Positions 48,927-58,892 of a stretch of DNA of 64,000 bases are shown here, one piece after another. Position numbers and translations under genes: made by a program. The notes under the pieces were generated by a model, which did no database searches, was not told the origin of the DNA, and saw only the letters and a list, made by a program, of their open reading frames with translations. The stretch is from NCBI RefSeq assembly GCF_019396325.1, contig NZ_JAHKRO010000005.1:124001-188000 (forward strand), given 5' to 3'. This DNA comes from Nonomuraea ceibae (GTDB lineage Bacteria; Actinomycetota; Actinomycetes; Streptosporangiales; Streptosporangiaceae). Within the stretch, counting starts at the first letter, position 1. The number at the start of each line of letters is the position of its first letter.

Positions 48927-49996
48927 GGCGTGACCGCGAGGATCCGGTCGTCGCCCACGCGCGGCTCGCCCCGGCCGTCCCTGTTGCTGGTGCCCACCCA
49001 CAGCCCGCCGCCGGGGGCGGCGGTCACCGCGCGGAGCCTGCCGTACGTGCCGCCGTAGTGCGCGACCGGCGTGCCCGGCGAGCCGTCGGCGGCCAGCGGG
49101 ATCTGCCACAGCCGTTCGCCGCGCAGCGCGCCCATCCACAGCGAGCCGCCGGCGAACGCCAGACCGGACGGTGACGCCTCGGAGGTGTCCCAGGTGACGA
49201 CCGGATCGGTGAACTCCGGGGCGCCGCCCCGGCCCTCCACCTCCGGCCAGCCGTAGTTGCCGCCCGCCTCGATCAGGTTGAGCTCGTCGTGGGCGTCGGC
49301 GCCGAACTCGGAGGCGTACAGCCGGCCCGAGCCGTCCCAGGCCAGGCCCTGCACGTTGCGGTGGCCCAGGCTGTAGACGAGCGTGCCGAACGGGTTGCCG
49401 GGAGCCGGCCGCCCGTCGGCCGTCATGCGCAGGATCTTGCCCGCGAGCGAGTCGCGGTCCTGCGACAGGGACCGGTCGCCGGTCTCGCCGGTGGTGGCGT
49501 ACAGGTGGCCGTCGGGGCCGAACGCCAGCCGCCCGCCGTTGTGGACGGTCCCCTTCGGGATGCCCTGGACGATCACCCGCGGCTCCGACAGCGTGTCGCC
49601 AGTCAGCCGGTAGCGGACGATCCGGTTGTCGGAGGCGGCCGTGCAGTACACGAACACCTGCTCACCCTTGACCGCCACGCCCATCAGTCCGCCCTCGCCG
49701 CCGGGCGTCACGCCCTCGATCACGGCCAGCTCCCGCGCCTGGCCCGCCGGGGTGACCCGCAGCAGCCTGGCCGAGTCGCGCTCGGTCACCAGCGCGTCGC
49801 CGCCCGGCAGGAACGCGATCGCCCACGGCACGGCCAGGTCGCGCGCCACCACGCGCGGCTCGCCGGGCGACGGCCCGCCGCGTGCCGAGGCGGCCGGCGG
49901 CCCCCCGCCCTGGTCAGAGGCGGCCGGCGGCACCCCGCCCGCGCCGGAACAGGCGGCGAGCGCCACCGCGAGCATGGTCAGCCAGAGTGCCCTCAT
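48923..49996 (-). CDS. PQQ-type glucose/sorbosone dehydrogenase-like lipoprotein
   Basis: A 357-residue secreted beta-propeller of the GSDH family. The lipoprotein signal is ALWLTMLAVALAAC. PWAIAFLPGGDALVTERD, EGGLMGVAV, YCTAASDNRIVRYRL and LGHRNVQGLAWDGSGRLYASEFGADAHDELNLI are characteristic, the last containing the conserved HRN and ExG/D region near the cofactor. It may oxidise aldoses with PQQ; members without PQQ activity are known. The ATG at 49996 has GGGAG before it; an ATG at 50005 is possible. Confidence 0.85.
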   Translation of the reverse strand: MRALWLTMLAVALAACSGAGGVPPAASDQGGGPPAASARGGPSPGEPRVVARDLAVPWAIAFLPGGDALVTERDSARLLRVTPAGQARELAVIEGVTPGGEGGLMGVAVKGEQVFVYCTAASDNRIVRYRLTGDTLSEPRVIVQGIPKGTVHNGGRLAFGPDGHLYATTGETGDRSLSQDRDSLAGKILRMTADGRPAPGNPFGTLVYSLGHRNVQGLAWDGSGRLYASEFGADAHDELNLIEAGGNYGWPEVEGRGGAPEFTDPVVTWDTSEASPSGLAFAGGSLWMGALRGERLWQIPLAADGSPGTPVAHYGGTYGRLRAVTAAPGGGLWVGTSNRDGRGEPRVGDDRILAVTP

Positions 49997-50005
49997 GTCT
50001 CCCAT

Positions 50006-50034
50006 ACTTGCCCCCGAGCCATAAAGTTTCCCGC
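50006..50034. promoter_or_regulatory. Compact bidirectional promoter with overlapping -10 elements
   Basis: Between two divergent genes, TAAAGT (50022-50027) lies seven bases before the plus-strand ATG at 50035, and the complement of 50023-50018 reads TATGGC. The two share the TA at 50022-50023. The plus transcript would be leaderless; the minus one would begin near 50012, before the ATG at 49996. Confidence 0.5.
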
Positions 50035-50943
50035 ATGAAGATCTGGGTCCCGTACGAGCCGGTCGCCGAAGTCCTGTCCGATCTGCCGGGTGTGGCGTGC
50101 TCCGTGTACGACGGCACCGGGCCGGAGCCCGACGGGATCGAGGACGTCGAAGTGTGGATCCCGCCCCTGGTCACCGTGCCGGACGTGCCGGGCACGCTGG
50201 CGCGGATGCGGTCGCTGCGTCTGGTCCAGACCGTCACCGCGGGCGTGGACGCCTACCGGCCGCACCTGCCGGAGGGCGCGGTGCTGTGCAACGCGCGCGG
50301 CGTGCACGACGCGGGCACCGCCGAGTGGGCCGTCGGCGCGATGATCGCAGTGCTGCGCGAGTTCCCCGGCTTCACCGACGCCCAGCGCCGGGGCGAGTGG
50401 ACCTACCGCCACACCGGCGCGCTGGCCGACTCCACCGTGCTGATCGTCGGCTACGGCTCCATCGGGCAGGCGCTCGAACGCCGCCTCGACGGCTTCGAGG
50501 TCGAGGTCGTCCGGGTCGCCAGGAGCGCCCGCGAGGGCGTCCACGGCATGGCCGAGCTGCCCGCCCTGCTGCCCGGGGCCGACGTCGTGGTGCTGCTCGT
50601 GCCCGCCACGCCCGACACCGCCGGCATGGCCGACGCCGCGTTCCTGTCGCGGATGAAGGACGGCGCGGTGCTGGTCAACGCGGCCAGGGGCGGCGTCGTC
50701 GACACCGACGCCCTGCTCGCCGAGCTCAAGAGCGGCAGGCTGCGGGCCGCGCTCGACGTGACCGCGCCCGAGCCGCTGCCGGCCGGTCACCCCCTGTGGA
50801 GCGCGCCGGGCGTCTTCATCACGCCGCACGTGGCGGGCAGCACGCCCGCCTCCGACCGCCGCATGCTCCGGCTCATACGCGCGCAATTGACGCGCTATCT
50901 CGCGGGCGAGCCGCTCGACAACGTCATCACCGACGCGTATTGA
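50035..50943 (+). CDS. D-isomer-specific 2-hydroxyacid dehydrogenase
   Basis: A 302-residue NAD(P)-dependent dehydrogenase. The nucleotide motif is VLIVGYGSIGQALERRL. Catalytic residues are in VNAARGGVVDTDALL (Arg), LDVTAPEPLPAGHPLW (Glu) and ITPHVAGSTP (His). It resembles the glyoxylate/hydroxypyruvate reductase group but the N-terminal substrate domain is short. Start is at the ATG seven bases after the probable -10. No partner gene points to a pathway. Confidence 0.9.
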   Translation: MKIWVPYEPVAEVLSDLPGVACSVYDGTGPEPDGIEDVEVWIPPLVTVPDVPGTLARMRSLRLVQTVTAGVDAYRPHLPEGAVLCNARGVHDAGTAEWAVGAMIAVLREFPGFTDAQRRGEWTYRHTGALADSTVLIVGYGSIGQALERRLDGFEVEVVRVARSAREGVHGMAELPALLPGADVVVLLVPATPDTAGMADAAFLSRMKDGAVLVNAARGGVVDTDALLAELKSGRLRAALDVTAPEPLPAGHPLWSAPGVFITPHVAGSTPASDRRMLRLIRAQLTRYLAGEPLDNVITDAY

Positions 50944-51119
50944 GAGGAATCCGGACCGTGGCTGGTCCGTGACCTGCGGTGCGTACGGTGGCGTCTAACC
51001 AAGGTTTCCTGACTTCCTGTCAAGGAAATCCTGGCGGCAATCAGGTCCGTGTGGTTATCAGATCGGTGACGACATCGGCGTTGTCACCACCCGCGCACCA
51101 CCGACCGCACACACTGGCG

Positions 51120-53807
51120 ATGTGCACCGCCGACCGGCGGTTCACGGGAGCAGGGTTCGAGACGGGATGGGCGACGACTGTGATCCGCTGGCGTGATCCA
51201 CGGGCACCGCTGACCGCCGCGGCGGCGATCGGTGCCGCGGGGTTCGCGGCTGCGCTCCTTGCGGGCGGCCCGGCCCTCGTCATCGGCGCGGTCGCCGGCT
51301 GCCTCGCCGCGCTGCTGGCCACCGTGTCACTGCTGGCCGCCTCGGTGCGGCCGGCCGAGCACCCCTCGGCGGCACTCGGCATCCGCTGGATGGCCGGTGG
51401 CGCCGCCATCTGGGCCGCCGGCGTGGCGCTGCGGCCGTTCACCGACAGCTCCACGTTCATGGTGAGCTTCGCCGAGCTGCTCGTGCTGCTCGGCACCGTG
51501 CTGACCGGAGGCGGCGCGCTCGTCGCGGCCGGGCGCAGGCCGCCTGCCGCCCTGGTGCTGAGACAGCTCATCGACGCCTACCTGTGCGCCGCCTCGCTGT
51601 TCCTGATCGGCTGGGTGGTGGCGCTGCGCCACGTCTACGAGGCGACCGCCGACCCCGCGCTGTTCGCCTTCGCCATGCTGCCGCCGATGCTCGCACTGGT
51701 GGCGACCTGCGCCGTGGCGCCGTCCGTGGCCGCGGTGCGCTCCGCCGCGTGGCCGCTCGGCCTGGCGAGCGTGGGCGTGCTCGCCACCACGACCGTGGCC
51801 GGCATGGCGACCGCCGTGGCCCGGCTCGACGGCGGCGCGCCGCCCGTGTGGAGCATGGTCATCACGCCGGTGGCCTTCCTGCTGCTGGCCGCCGTGCCCT
51901 GGCTGCGCCCGCGCCAGGTCACCGCCGCGCAGGCGCCTGACAACCTGGTGGACGCGCTGCCGCTGGCGCTGGTCGCCGTCGCCACCGTCACGATGCTCGC
52001 GCACCTGGCCGGCGGCATGCGCCAGCCCCCCGCCACCGGCGTCGTGGCGGTCGCCGCCTCCGTCGTGCTGCTCCTGCTGCTGCGCGTGTTCGTGCTGTCG
52101 GGGGCCAACGCGCGGCTGCGCACGCTCGTCTCGCTCGGCGACACGCAGCTGCGCGAGCTGGCCGAGAGCACCGGCGACGTGGTGCTCATCTGCGACTACG
52201 ACGGCATGGTGCACGAGATCGGCGACGGCATCGAGGTCACCTACGGCTACCGCCCCGAGGACGTGATCGGCGGGTCGATCTTCGACTACATCCACCCCGA
52301 GGACGTGCCGCACATCCAGTCGGCGCTGCACGGCATGGGCCCCGACGGCGACGACGAGGAGGCCAGCCCCGGCGCCTGCCTCATCGCCTGCCGGGTGCGG
52401 GCCGCCGACGGCACCTGGCGGCCCACCGAGTCGGTCGCCACCCGCCACGCGGGCGGCGAGGACCAGGTCCTGGTCACCACCCGCGACATCAGCGACGAGG
52501 AGGCCCTGCGCAACCAGGTCGCCCACCTGACCTTCCACGACGGCATCACCGGGCTGCCCAACCGCTCCTACTTCGAGGAGCGCACCCGCGAGGTGCTGAC
52601 CGGCCGCAGCGTCGGCCAGGTCGCCGTCATCTTCCTCGACCTCGACGGGTTCACCTCGGTCAACGACTCGGTGGGCCACGCCAGCGGCGACTACCTGCTC
52701 GGCCAGGCCGCGCGCCGGCTGCGCGGCGCGGTGCGCCACGACGACACGCTGGCCCGGTGGGGCGGCGACGAGTTCGCCGTGCTGCTGGAGACCGGCGGGG
52801 AGGCGCAGCTCGCCGTCGACCTCGCCGAGCGGCTGGTGCGGGCGGTCTCGCAGGAGCCGTTCCGGGTGGCCGACCGTGACGTGGCGCTGACCGCCAGCGT
52901 CGGCGTGGCCTTCGCCGAGGACGACCTGCCCGCCGGCGACCTGATCCGCAACGCCGACGTGGCCATGGCGCGGGCCAAGGAGCTGGGCGGGCGCCGGGTC
53001 GAGGTGTTCGCCGCGCAGATGCACGCCGACGTGCTGCGCCGCCTGGAGCTGGCCGCCGACCTGCAGCGGGCGCTGATCGAGCAGCAGTTCGCGATCGAGT
53101 ACCAGCCGGTGGTCGACCTGGCGACCTCGCGGGTGACCGCGGTGGAGGCGCTGGTGCGCTGGTGGCGCGGCTCGGTGTTCGTGCCGCCCGACCAGTTCCT
53201 CGGCCCGGCCGAGGACACCGGGCTGATCGTGCCGCTCGGCGAGTGGATCCTGCGCGAGGCGTGCCGTGAGGTGGCCGCCTGGCGGGCCTCGTCCTGGGAC
53301 ATCGGGCTGTCGCTCAACCTGTCGGCCCGGCAGATCACCGCGCCCCGCTTCGTCGAGACCGTACGGGAGGCGCTGGAGGAGAGCGGGCTGCCCGCCTCCG
53401 CGCTGACCCTCGAAGTGATCGAGGAGATGCTCGTCGAGGACGCCGAGGAGACGGTCAAGCGGCTGTCGGAGCTGCGCGCTCTCGGCGTGCGGCTGGCGAT
53501 CGACGACTTCGGCACCGGCTACGCCTCGCTGGCGTTTCTCAGGCAGCTCCCGGTCGACATGATCAAGATCGACCCGTCGTTCGTGTCCGGGCTGGGCCGC
53601 GACGACACGCTGACGCTGCTCACCCGCACGATCGTGCGGCTCGGCCACGACCTGGGCCTGACCGTGGTCGCCGAGGGCATCGAACGCCCGGAGCAGCTTG
53701 AGCTGCTGCGTGAGATGGGCTGCATGAAGGGCCAGGGCTTCCTGGTCGCGCGGCCCATGGCGGCCAGGGGCGTCGACTCGCTGATGAGGACGAGTCTCAC
53801 CGTGTGA
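51120..53807 (+). CDS. Membrane PAS-GGDEF-EAL cyclic-di-GMP protein (CdgF-like)
   Basis: About 895 residues. The N-terminal ~320 residues hold about nine hydrophobic segments. A PAS domain follows (LAESTGDVVLICDYDGMVHEIGD, YGYRPEDVIGGSIFDYIHPEDVP). The GGDEF domain has RWGGDEFAVL, with an RHDD inhibitory site five residues before it. The EAL domain has VEALVRWW, LSLNLSARQI, LEVIEEML, IDDFGTGYAS, IKIDPSF and AEGIER, all catalytic residues kept. Position directly before ilvB matches cdgF of Streptomyces. The start is uncertain: ATG 51120 is given, GTG 51066 and GTG 51180 are alternatives, and no good ribosome site is seen for any. Confidence 0.87.
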   Translation: MCTADRRFTGAGFETGWATTVIRWRDPRAPLTAAAAIGAAGFAAALLAGGPALVIGAVAGCLAALLATVSLLAASVRPAEHPSAALGIRWMAGGAAIWAAGVALRPFTDSSTFMVSFAELLVLLGTVLTGGGALVAAGRRPPAALVLRQLIDAYLCAASLFLIGWVVALRHVYEATADPALFAFAMLPPMLALVATCAVAPSVAAVRSAAWPLGLASVGVLATTTVAGMATAVARLDGGAPPVWSMVITPVAFLLLAAVPWLRPRQVTAAQAPDNLVDALPLALVAVATVTMLAHLAGGMRQPPATGVVAVAASVVLLLLLRVFVLSGANARLRTLVSLGDTQLRELAESTGDVVLICDYDGMVHEIGDGIEVTYGYRPEDVIGGSIFDYIHPEDVPHIQSALHGMGPDGDDEEASPGACLIACRVRAADGTWRPTESVATRHAGGEDQVLVTTRDISDEEALRNQVAHLTFHDGITGLPNRSYFEERTREVLTGRSVGQVAVIFLDLDGFTSVNDSVGHASGDYLLGQAARRLRGAVRHDDTLARWGGDEFAVLLETGGEAQLAVDLAERLVRAVSQEPFRVADRDVALTASVGVAFAEDDLPAGDLIRNADVAMARAKELGGRRVEVFAAQMHADVLRRLELAADLQRALIEQQFAIEYQPVVDLATSRVTAVEALVRWWRGSVFVPPDQFLGPAEDTGLIVPLGEWILREACREVAAWRASSWDIGLSLNLSARQITAPRFVETVREALEESGLPASALTLEVIEEMLVEDAEETVKRLSELRALGVRLAIDDFGTGYASLAFLRQLPVDMIKIDPSFVSGLGRDDTLTLLTRTIVRLGHDLGLTVVAEGIERPEQLELLREMGCMKGQGFLVARPMAARGVDSLMRTSLTV

Positions 53808-53825
53808 GACGTGTTTCTCACCAAG

Positions 53826-53856
53826 TTGACACCTGGTGCTTCCGACCAGCTATGGT
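53826..53856 (+). promoter_or_regulatory. Promoter of the ilvBNC operon
   Basis: TTGACA at 53826-53831 is a perfect -35 and TATGGT at 53851-53856 a good -10, with 19 bases between. The expected start is about 53863-53864, exactly at the ATG of the leader peptide. Confidence 0.75.
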
Positions 53857-53863
53857 GTTAGAC

Positions 53864-53914
53864 ATGCTTCGCAGTGGGATTCTCGTAGTACTTCGCCGGC
53901 GCGCAGGCCGTTAG
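53864..53914 (+). CDS. ilvB leader peptide, rich in branched-chain residues
   Basis: A 16-codon frame reading MLRSGILVVLRRRAGR and stop. The run Ile-Leu-Val-Val-Leu contains all three end products of the ilvBNC pathway, as expected for a ribosome-mediated attenuator. Its ATG is seven bases after the -10, so the peptide would be translated from a leaderless RNA. Its last codons form one arm of a ten-base hairpin. Too short for ordinary gene finding, but the position before ilvB and the terminator behind it make it convincing. Confidence 0.85.
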   Translation: MLRSGILVVLRRRAGR

Positions 53915-53937
53915 CGAAGCACTCCGACCTGCGCGCC
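53898..53937 (+). promoter_or_regulatory. Pause-type hairpin of the ilvB attenuator
   Basis: GGCGCGCAGG (53898-53907, inside the leader peptide) pairs perfectly with CCTGCGCGCC (53928-53937). A ribosome halted on the Ile/Leu/Val codons would block the left arm; a ribosome moving to the stop codon would also affect it. The exact antiterminator pairing could not be settled by eye. Confidence 0.65.
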
Positions 53938-53979
53938 GCCCCAGCCCCGCCGTTCGTCCGGCGGGGAGGGGCATTTTTT
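53938..53979 (+). terminator. Intrinsic terminator of the ilvB attenuator
   Basis: CCCCGCCG (53945-53952) pairs with CGGCGGGG (53959-53966); GCCCC (53938-53942) and GGGGC (53968-53972) extend the stem past an A-A mismatch. Six Ts follow at 53974-53979. The clean T-run is unusual for this genome and marks a true intrinsic terminator 37 bases before ilvB. Confidence 0.85.
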
Positions 53980-54015
53980 ATGTCCTGAACGTGTGACCAC
54001 GCAAGGAACGAGCCG

Positions 54016-55747
54016 ATGACCGAACGGATGACAGGTGCACAGGCCCTGGTCAGGGCGCTGGAGCACGTGGGAGTCGACACCGTGTTCGGGATCCCGGGCG
54101 GCGCCATCCTCCCGGCCTACGATCCCCTCTACGACTCGACCAAGGTCCGGCACGTGCTCGTACGGCACGAGCAGGGCGCCGGCCACGCGGCCGAGGGTTA
54201 CGCGCAGGCCACCGGCAAGGTCGGCGTGTGCATGGCGACCAGCGGCCCGGGGGCGACCAACCTGGTGACGCCCATCGCCGACGCGTACATGGACTCGGTG
54301 CCGATCGTGGCGATCACCGGGCAGGTGGCGAGCAAGTCGATCGGCACGGACGCCTTCCAGGAAGCCGACATCTCCGGCATCACCATGCCGATCACCAAGC
54401 ACAACTTCCTGGTCACCGACCCGGCTGACATCGCCCGCACGATCATGGAGGCGTTCCACATCGCCTCCACCGGCCGTCCCGGCCCGGTGCTGGTCGACAT
54501 CGCCAAGGACGCCCTGCAGGCGGAGACCACGTTCAGCTGGCCGCCGACGATGCAGCTGCCCGGCTACCGGCCGGTGACCCGGCCGCACTCCAAGCAGATC
54601 CGCGAGGCGGCCAAGCTGATCGCCGAGGCCCGCCGCCCGGTGCTCTACGTGGGCGGCGGCGTGCACAAGGCCCGCGCCTCCGAGGAGCTGATCCGGCTGG
54701 CCGAGCTGACGCGCATCCCGGTCGTGACGACGCTGATGGCGCGCGGCACGTTCCCCGACAGTCACCCGCAGCACATGGGCATGCCGGGCATGCACGGCAG
54801 CGTCTCGGCCGTGGGCGCGCTCCAGCAGGCCGACCTGCTCATCGGGCTGGGCGTCCGCTTCGACGACCGCGTCACCGGGCAGCTGTCCACGTTCGCGCCC
54901 TACGCCAAGGTCGTCCACGCGGACATCGACCCGGCGGAGATCTCCAAGAACCGCCACGCCGACGTGCCGATCGTGGGCGACTGCAAGGAGGTCATCGGCG
55001 ACCTGATCGCCGCCGTCGAGGCCGCCGGGGTCCAGGGCGACTACGACGAGTGGTGGACGATCCTCAACGGCTACAAGCAGACCTACCCGCTGGGCTACGA
55101 GGAGTTCGAGGACGGCTCGCTGGCCCCGCAGTACGTCATGGAGCGGCTGAGCGCCATCGTCGGTCCCGACGCCTACTACGTGGCGGGCGTCGGCCAGCAC
55201 CAGATGTGGGCCTCGCAGTTCGTCCGCTACGAGAGGCCGGGCCGGTTCATCAACTCCGGCGGCGCCGGCACGATGGGCTTCGCGGTGCCGGCGGCGATGG
55301 GCGCCAAGATGGGCCGCCCGGACGACGTCGTGTGGGCCATCGACGGCGACGGCTGCTTCCAGATGACCAACCAGGAGCTCGCCACCTGCGCGCTGGAAGG
55401 CGTGCCCGTCAAGATCGCCGTCATCAACAACGGCAACCTGGGCATGGTCCGCCAGTGGCAGACCCTCTTCTACGACCAGCGCTACTCCAACACCGACCTG
55501 CAGGCGACCCGCCGCATCCCCGACTTCGTCAAGCTGGCGGAGGCCTATGGTTGTGTTGGCCTGCGGTGCGAGCGTCCCGAAGACGTCGACGCGACCATCA
55601 AGAAGGCCATGGAGATCAACGACGTGCCCGTGGTGGTCGACTTCGTCGTCCACCAGGACGCCATGGTCTGGCCCATGGTCGCGGCCGGCACGAGCAACGA
55701 CGACATCAAGATCGCCCGTGACATGGCGCCGAAGTGGGAGAGCGACG

Positions 55748-55755
<8 letters not shown>
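54016..55755 (+). CDS. ilvB: Acetolactate synthase large subunit
   Basis: A 579-residue thiamine-diphosphate enzyme that makes acetolactate or acetohydroxybutyrate, the first step of Val/Leu/Ile synthesis. [16 protein letters not shown] is the N-terminal Pyr domain, with the catalytic Glu in [30 protein letters not shown] matches acetolactate synthases. The TDP motif is [17 protein letters not shown] ... [19 protein letters not shown] precedes the ATG. The gene is controlled by the leader-peptide attenuator upstream and overlaps ilvN by eight bases. Confidence 0.96.
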
Positions 55756-57279
<1,524 letters not shown>

Positions 57280-57298
57280 GTTCGCGCGTTCGCGGCGG

Positions 57299-57330
57299 AC
57301 GGGCGGGGGCGCTGATGCGCCCCCGCCCGT
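57299..57330 (+). terminator. Terminator of the ilvBNC operon
   Basis: Fourteen-base perfect arms (ACGGGCGGGGGCGC and complement) with a TGAT loop, starting 20 bases after the ilvC stop. A weak TGCTTT follows. Confidence 0.85.
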
Positions 57331-57522
57331 TGCTTTGGGCCTGGGGCCGCTTCGTGTCTCGTCAATGATCCGCAATGCGTGACCGCGTTAACCCCCGTCT
57401 TCGCAAAAGGACCGTTTCCGCACGTCAAAAGCAGATTAGCGGCGTTTGCCGCTGACGATCACCGGGAAGATCTCCTCCCGCTACCGACGGAGAGTAGTCG
57501 ATAGGTAACAAAGGGGATTCGT

Positions 57523-57822
57523 ATGTACAAGACGGGGCTCATCCTGGCCGGTCTGGTCGGCGGGATGGTCATGCTGGGCGGCGGTCCCGCGCTCGCCGAA
57601 GGTTACGCGATGAACACCGCCTCGGTGGTCGCGTGGCCCACGCATGGGGACGACGACAACAACGACAACGACATCCGCGCGTACGGCGAGCGGAACAACT
57701 TCGGCGAGGACAACGACGACGAAGTCGAGGGGCAGTGGAACAACAACGGGTCGGACGACGACGTCCTTGACCTGGACATTCTCAACCAGGTCCTCTCGGA
57801 CATCCTGACCGCGAAGGACTAG
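57523..57822 (+). CDS. Small secreted acidic Asp/Asn-rich protein
   Basis: I do not recognise a family. The 99-residue product has a clear signal peptide (YKTGLILAGLVGGMVMLGGGPALA, cleaved after ALA). The mature ~74 residues are dense in Asp and Asn (DDDNNDNDIR, GEDNDDEVE, NNNGSDDDVLDLDI), contain no cysteine, and end with an amphipathic LNQVLSDILTAKD. It may bind calcium or remain disordered. AAGGGG lies before the ATG. A 243-base non-coding region upstream and a terminator after it show it is its own transcription unit. Confidence 0.78.
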   Translation: MYKTGLILAGLVGGMVMLGGGPALAEGYAMNTASVVAWPTHGDDDNNDNDIRAYGERNNFGEDNDDEVEGQWNNNGSDDDVLDLDILNQVLSDILTAKD

Positions 57823-57839
57823 TCGTCCCAAGCACCGTT

Positions 57840-57871
57840 ACGGGGCCCGCCTCTCCGGAGGCGGGCCCCGT
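57840..57871. terminator. Bidirectional terminator after the small secreted protein
   Basis: Fourteen-base perfect arms starting ACGGGGCCCGCCTC with a TCCG loop. It lies between the convergent small-protein gene and the adenine-deaminase-type gene and can serve both. Confidence 0.88.
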
Positions 57872-57878
57872 CGCTGTG

Positions 57879-58805
57879 TCAGCCCTCGTAGCTGAACGAG
57901 GCGGCGAACGAGTCGCGGGCGATGCGGTCGAGCTGCGCCTCCGTCAGGCCGAGCTCGTCGCGCAGGGCGCGGTAGTTGTCCTCGACGTAGCCGCCGAAGT
58001 AGGCCGGGTCGTCGGAGTTCACGGTCACGACCAGGCCCTCGTCGAGCATCGCGGGCAGGATGTGGTCACGCAGCGACGGCACCGCGCGCAGCCGCACGTT
58101 CGACAGCGGGCACACGGTCAGCGGGATGCGCTCGTCGCGCAGGCGCGCCACCAGCTCCGGGTCCTCCATGGCGCGGATGCCGTGGTCGATCCGCTCCACG
58201 CGCAGGATGTCCAGCGCCTCCCACACGTAGTCGGGCCCGCCCTCCTCGCCGGCGTGCGCCACCCGGCGCAGCCCCTCGGCGGCGGCCAGCTCGAAGACCC
58301 GGCGGAACAGCGACGGCGGATGGCCGACCTCGGCCGAGTCCAGCCCGACCCCGATGAACTGGTCCCGGAACGGCAGCGCCGCCCGCAGCACCCGCTCGGC
58401 CTCCTCCGGGCCCTGGTCGCGCAGGAAGCACAGGATCAGCGACGCGGAGAACGGCCCGTCCTTGATGGCGCCCGTCAGCCCGGCGAACACCGCCTCCAGC
58501 GGCACCCCGCGCGCCAGGTGGGCCTGCGGGTCGAAGAAGATCTCCGCGTGCCGCACGCCCTGCGCCTCGGCCCGCCGCAGGTAGGCGGCTGCCAGGTCGT
58601 AGAAGTCGCGGTCGGTGCGCAGGACCGCCATGTTCTCGTAGTAGACGTCCAGGAACGACTGCAGGTTCGTGAAGTCGTAGCGCGCCCGGATGGCGTCCAC
58701 GTCGAAGGTCGGCAGCGCGACCCCGTTGCGCCGGGCCAGCTCGACGACGAGCTCCGGTTCGAGGGTGCCTTCGATGTGCAGGTGGAGTTCGGCTTTGGCG
58801 CGCAT
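57879..58805 (-). CDS. Adenosine/adenine deaminase family enzyme, adenine-deaminase type
   Basis: A 308-residue zinc deaminase. Zinc and catalytic residues: KAELHLHIEGTLEP, VAHAGEEGG, IDHGIRAMED and VNSDDPAYFGG. The signatures SAEVGHPP, EIFFDPQAH and YDFTNLQSFLDVYYENMAVLRT follow the adenine deaminase (EC 3.5.4.2) branch of the family rather than adenosine deaminase proper. It converts adenine to hypoxanthine for salvage. ATG at 58805 gives the typical N-terminus; an ATG at 58826 would add seven residues. It is divergent from a PucR regulator, consistent with purine use. Confidence 0.85.
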   Translation of the reverse strand: MRAKAELHLHIEGTLEPELVVELARRNGVALPTFDVDAIRARYDFTNLQSFLDVYYENMAVLRTDRDFYDLAAAYLRRAEAQGVRHAEIFFDPQAHLARGVPLEAVFAGLTGAIKDGPFSASLILCFLRDQGPEEAERVLRAALPFRDQFIGVGLDSAEVGHPPSLFRRVFELAAAEGLRRVAHAGEEGGPDYVWEALDILRVERIDHGIRAMEDPELVARLRDERIPLTVCPLSNVRLRAVPSLRDHILPAMLDEGLVVTVNSDDPAYFGGYVEDNYRALRDELGLTEAQLDRIARDSFAASFSYEG

Positions 58806-58892
58806 GGATCGAGTAAACCCGACCATGACCGGCCGAGGTATCGTGCGAACCTCCGAACCTTCGCCGTTTGACCTGGCATAACATGAGATTTC

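Noticed and set aside
57331..57522. A riboswitch (for example the ydaO type) before the small secreted protein
   Set aside because: Apart from a small AGCGGC/GCCGCT hairpin at 57438-57453 I see none of the conserved blocks.
57879..58805. Plain adenosine deaminase call
   Set aside because: The SAEVGHPP and FFDPQAH segments follow the adenine-deaminase branch; a substrate test would settle it.
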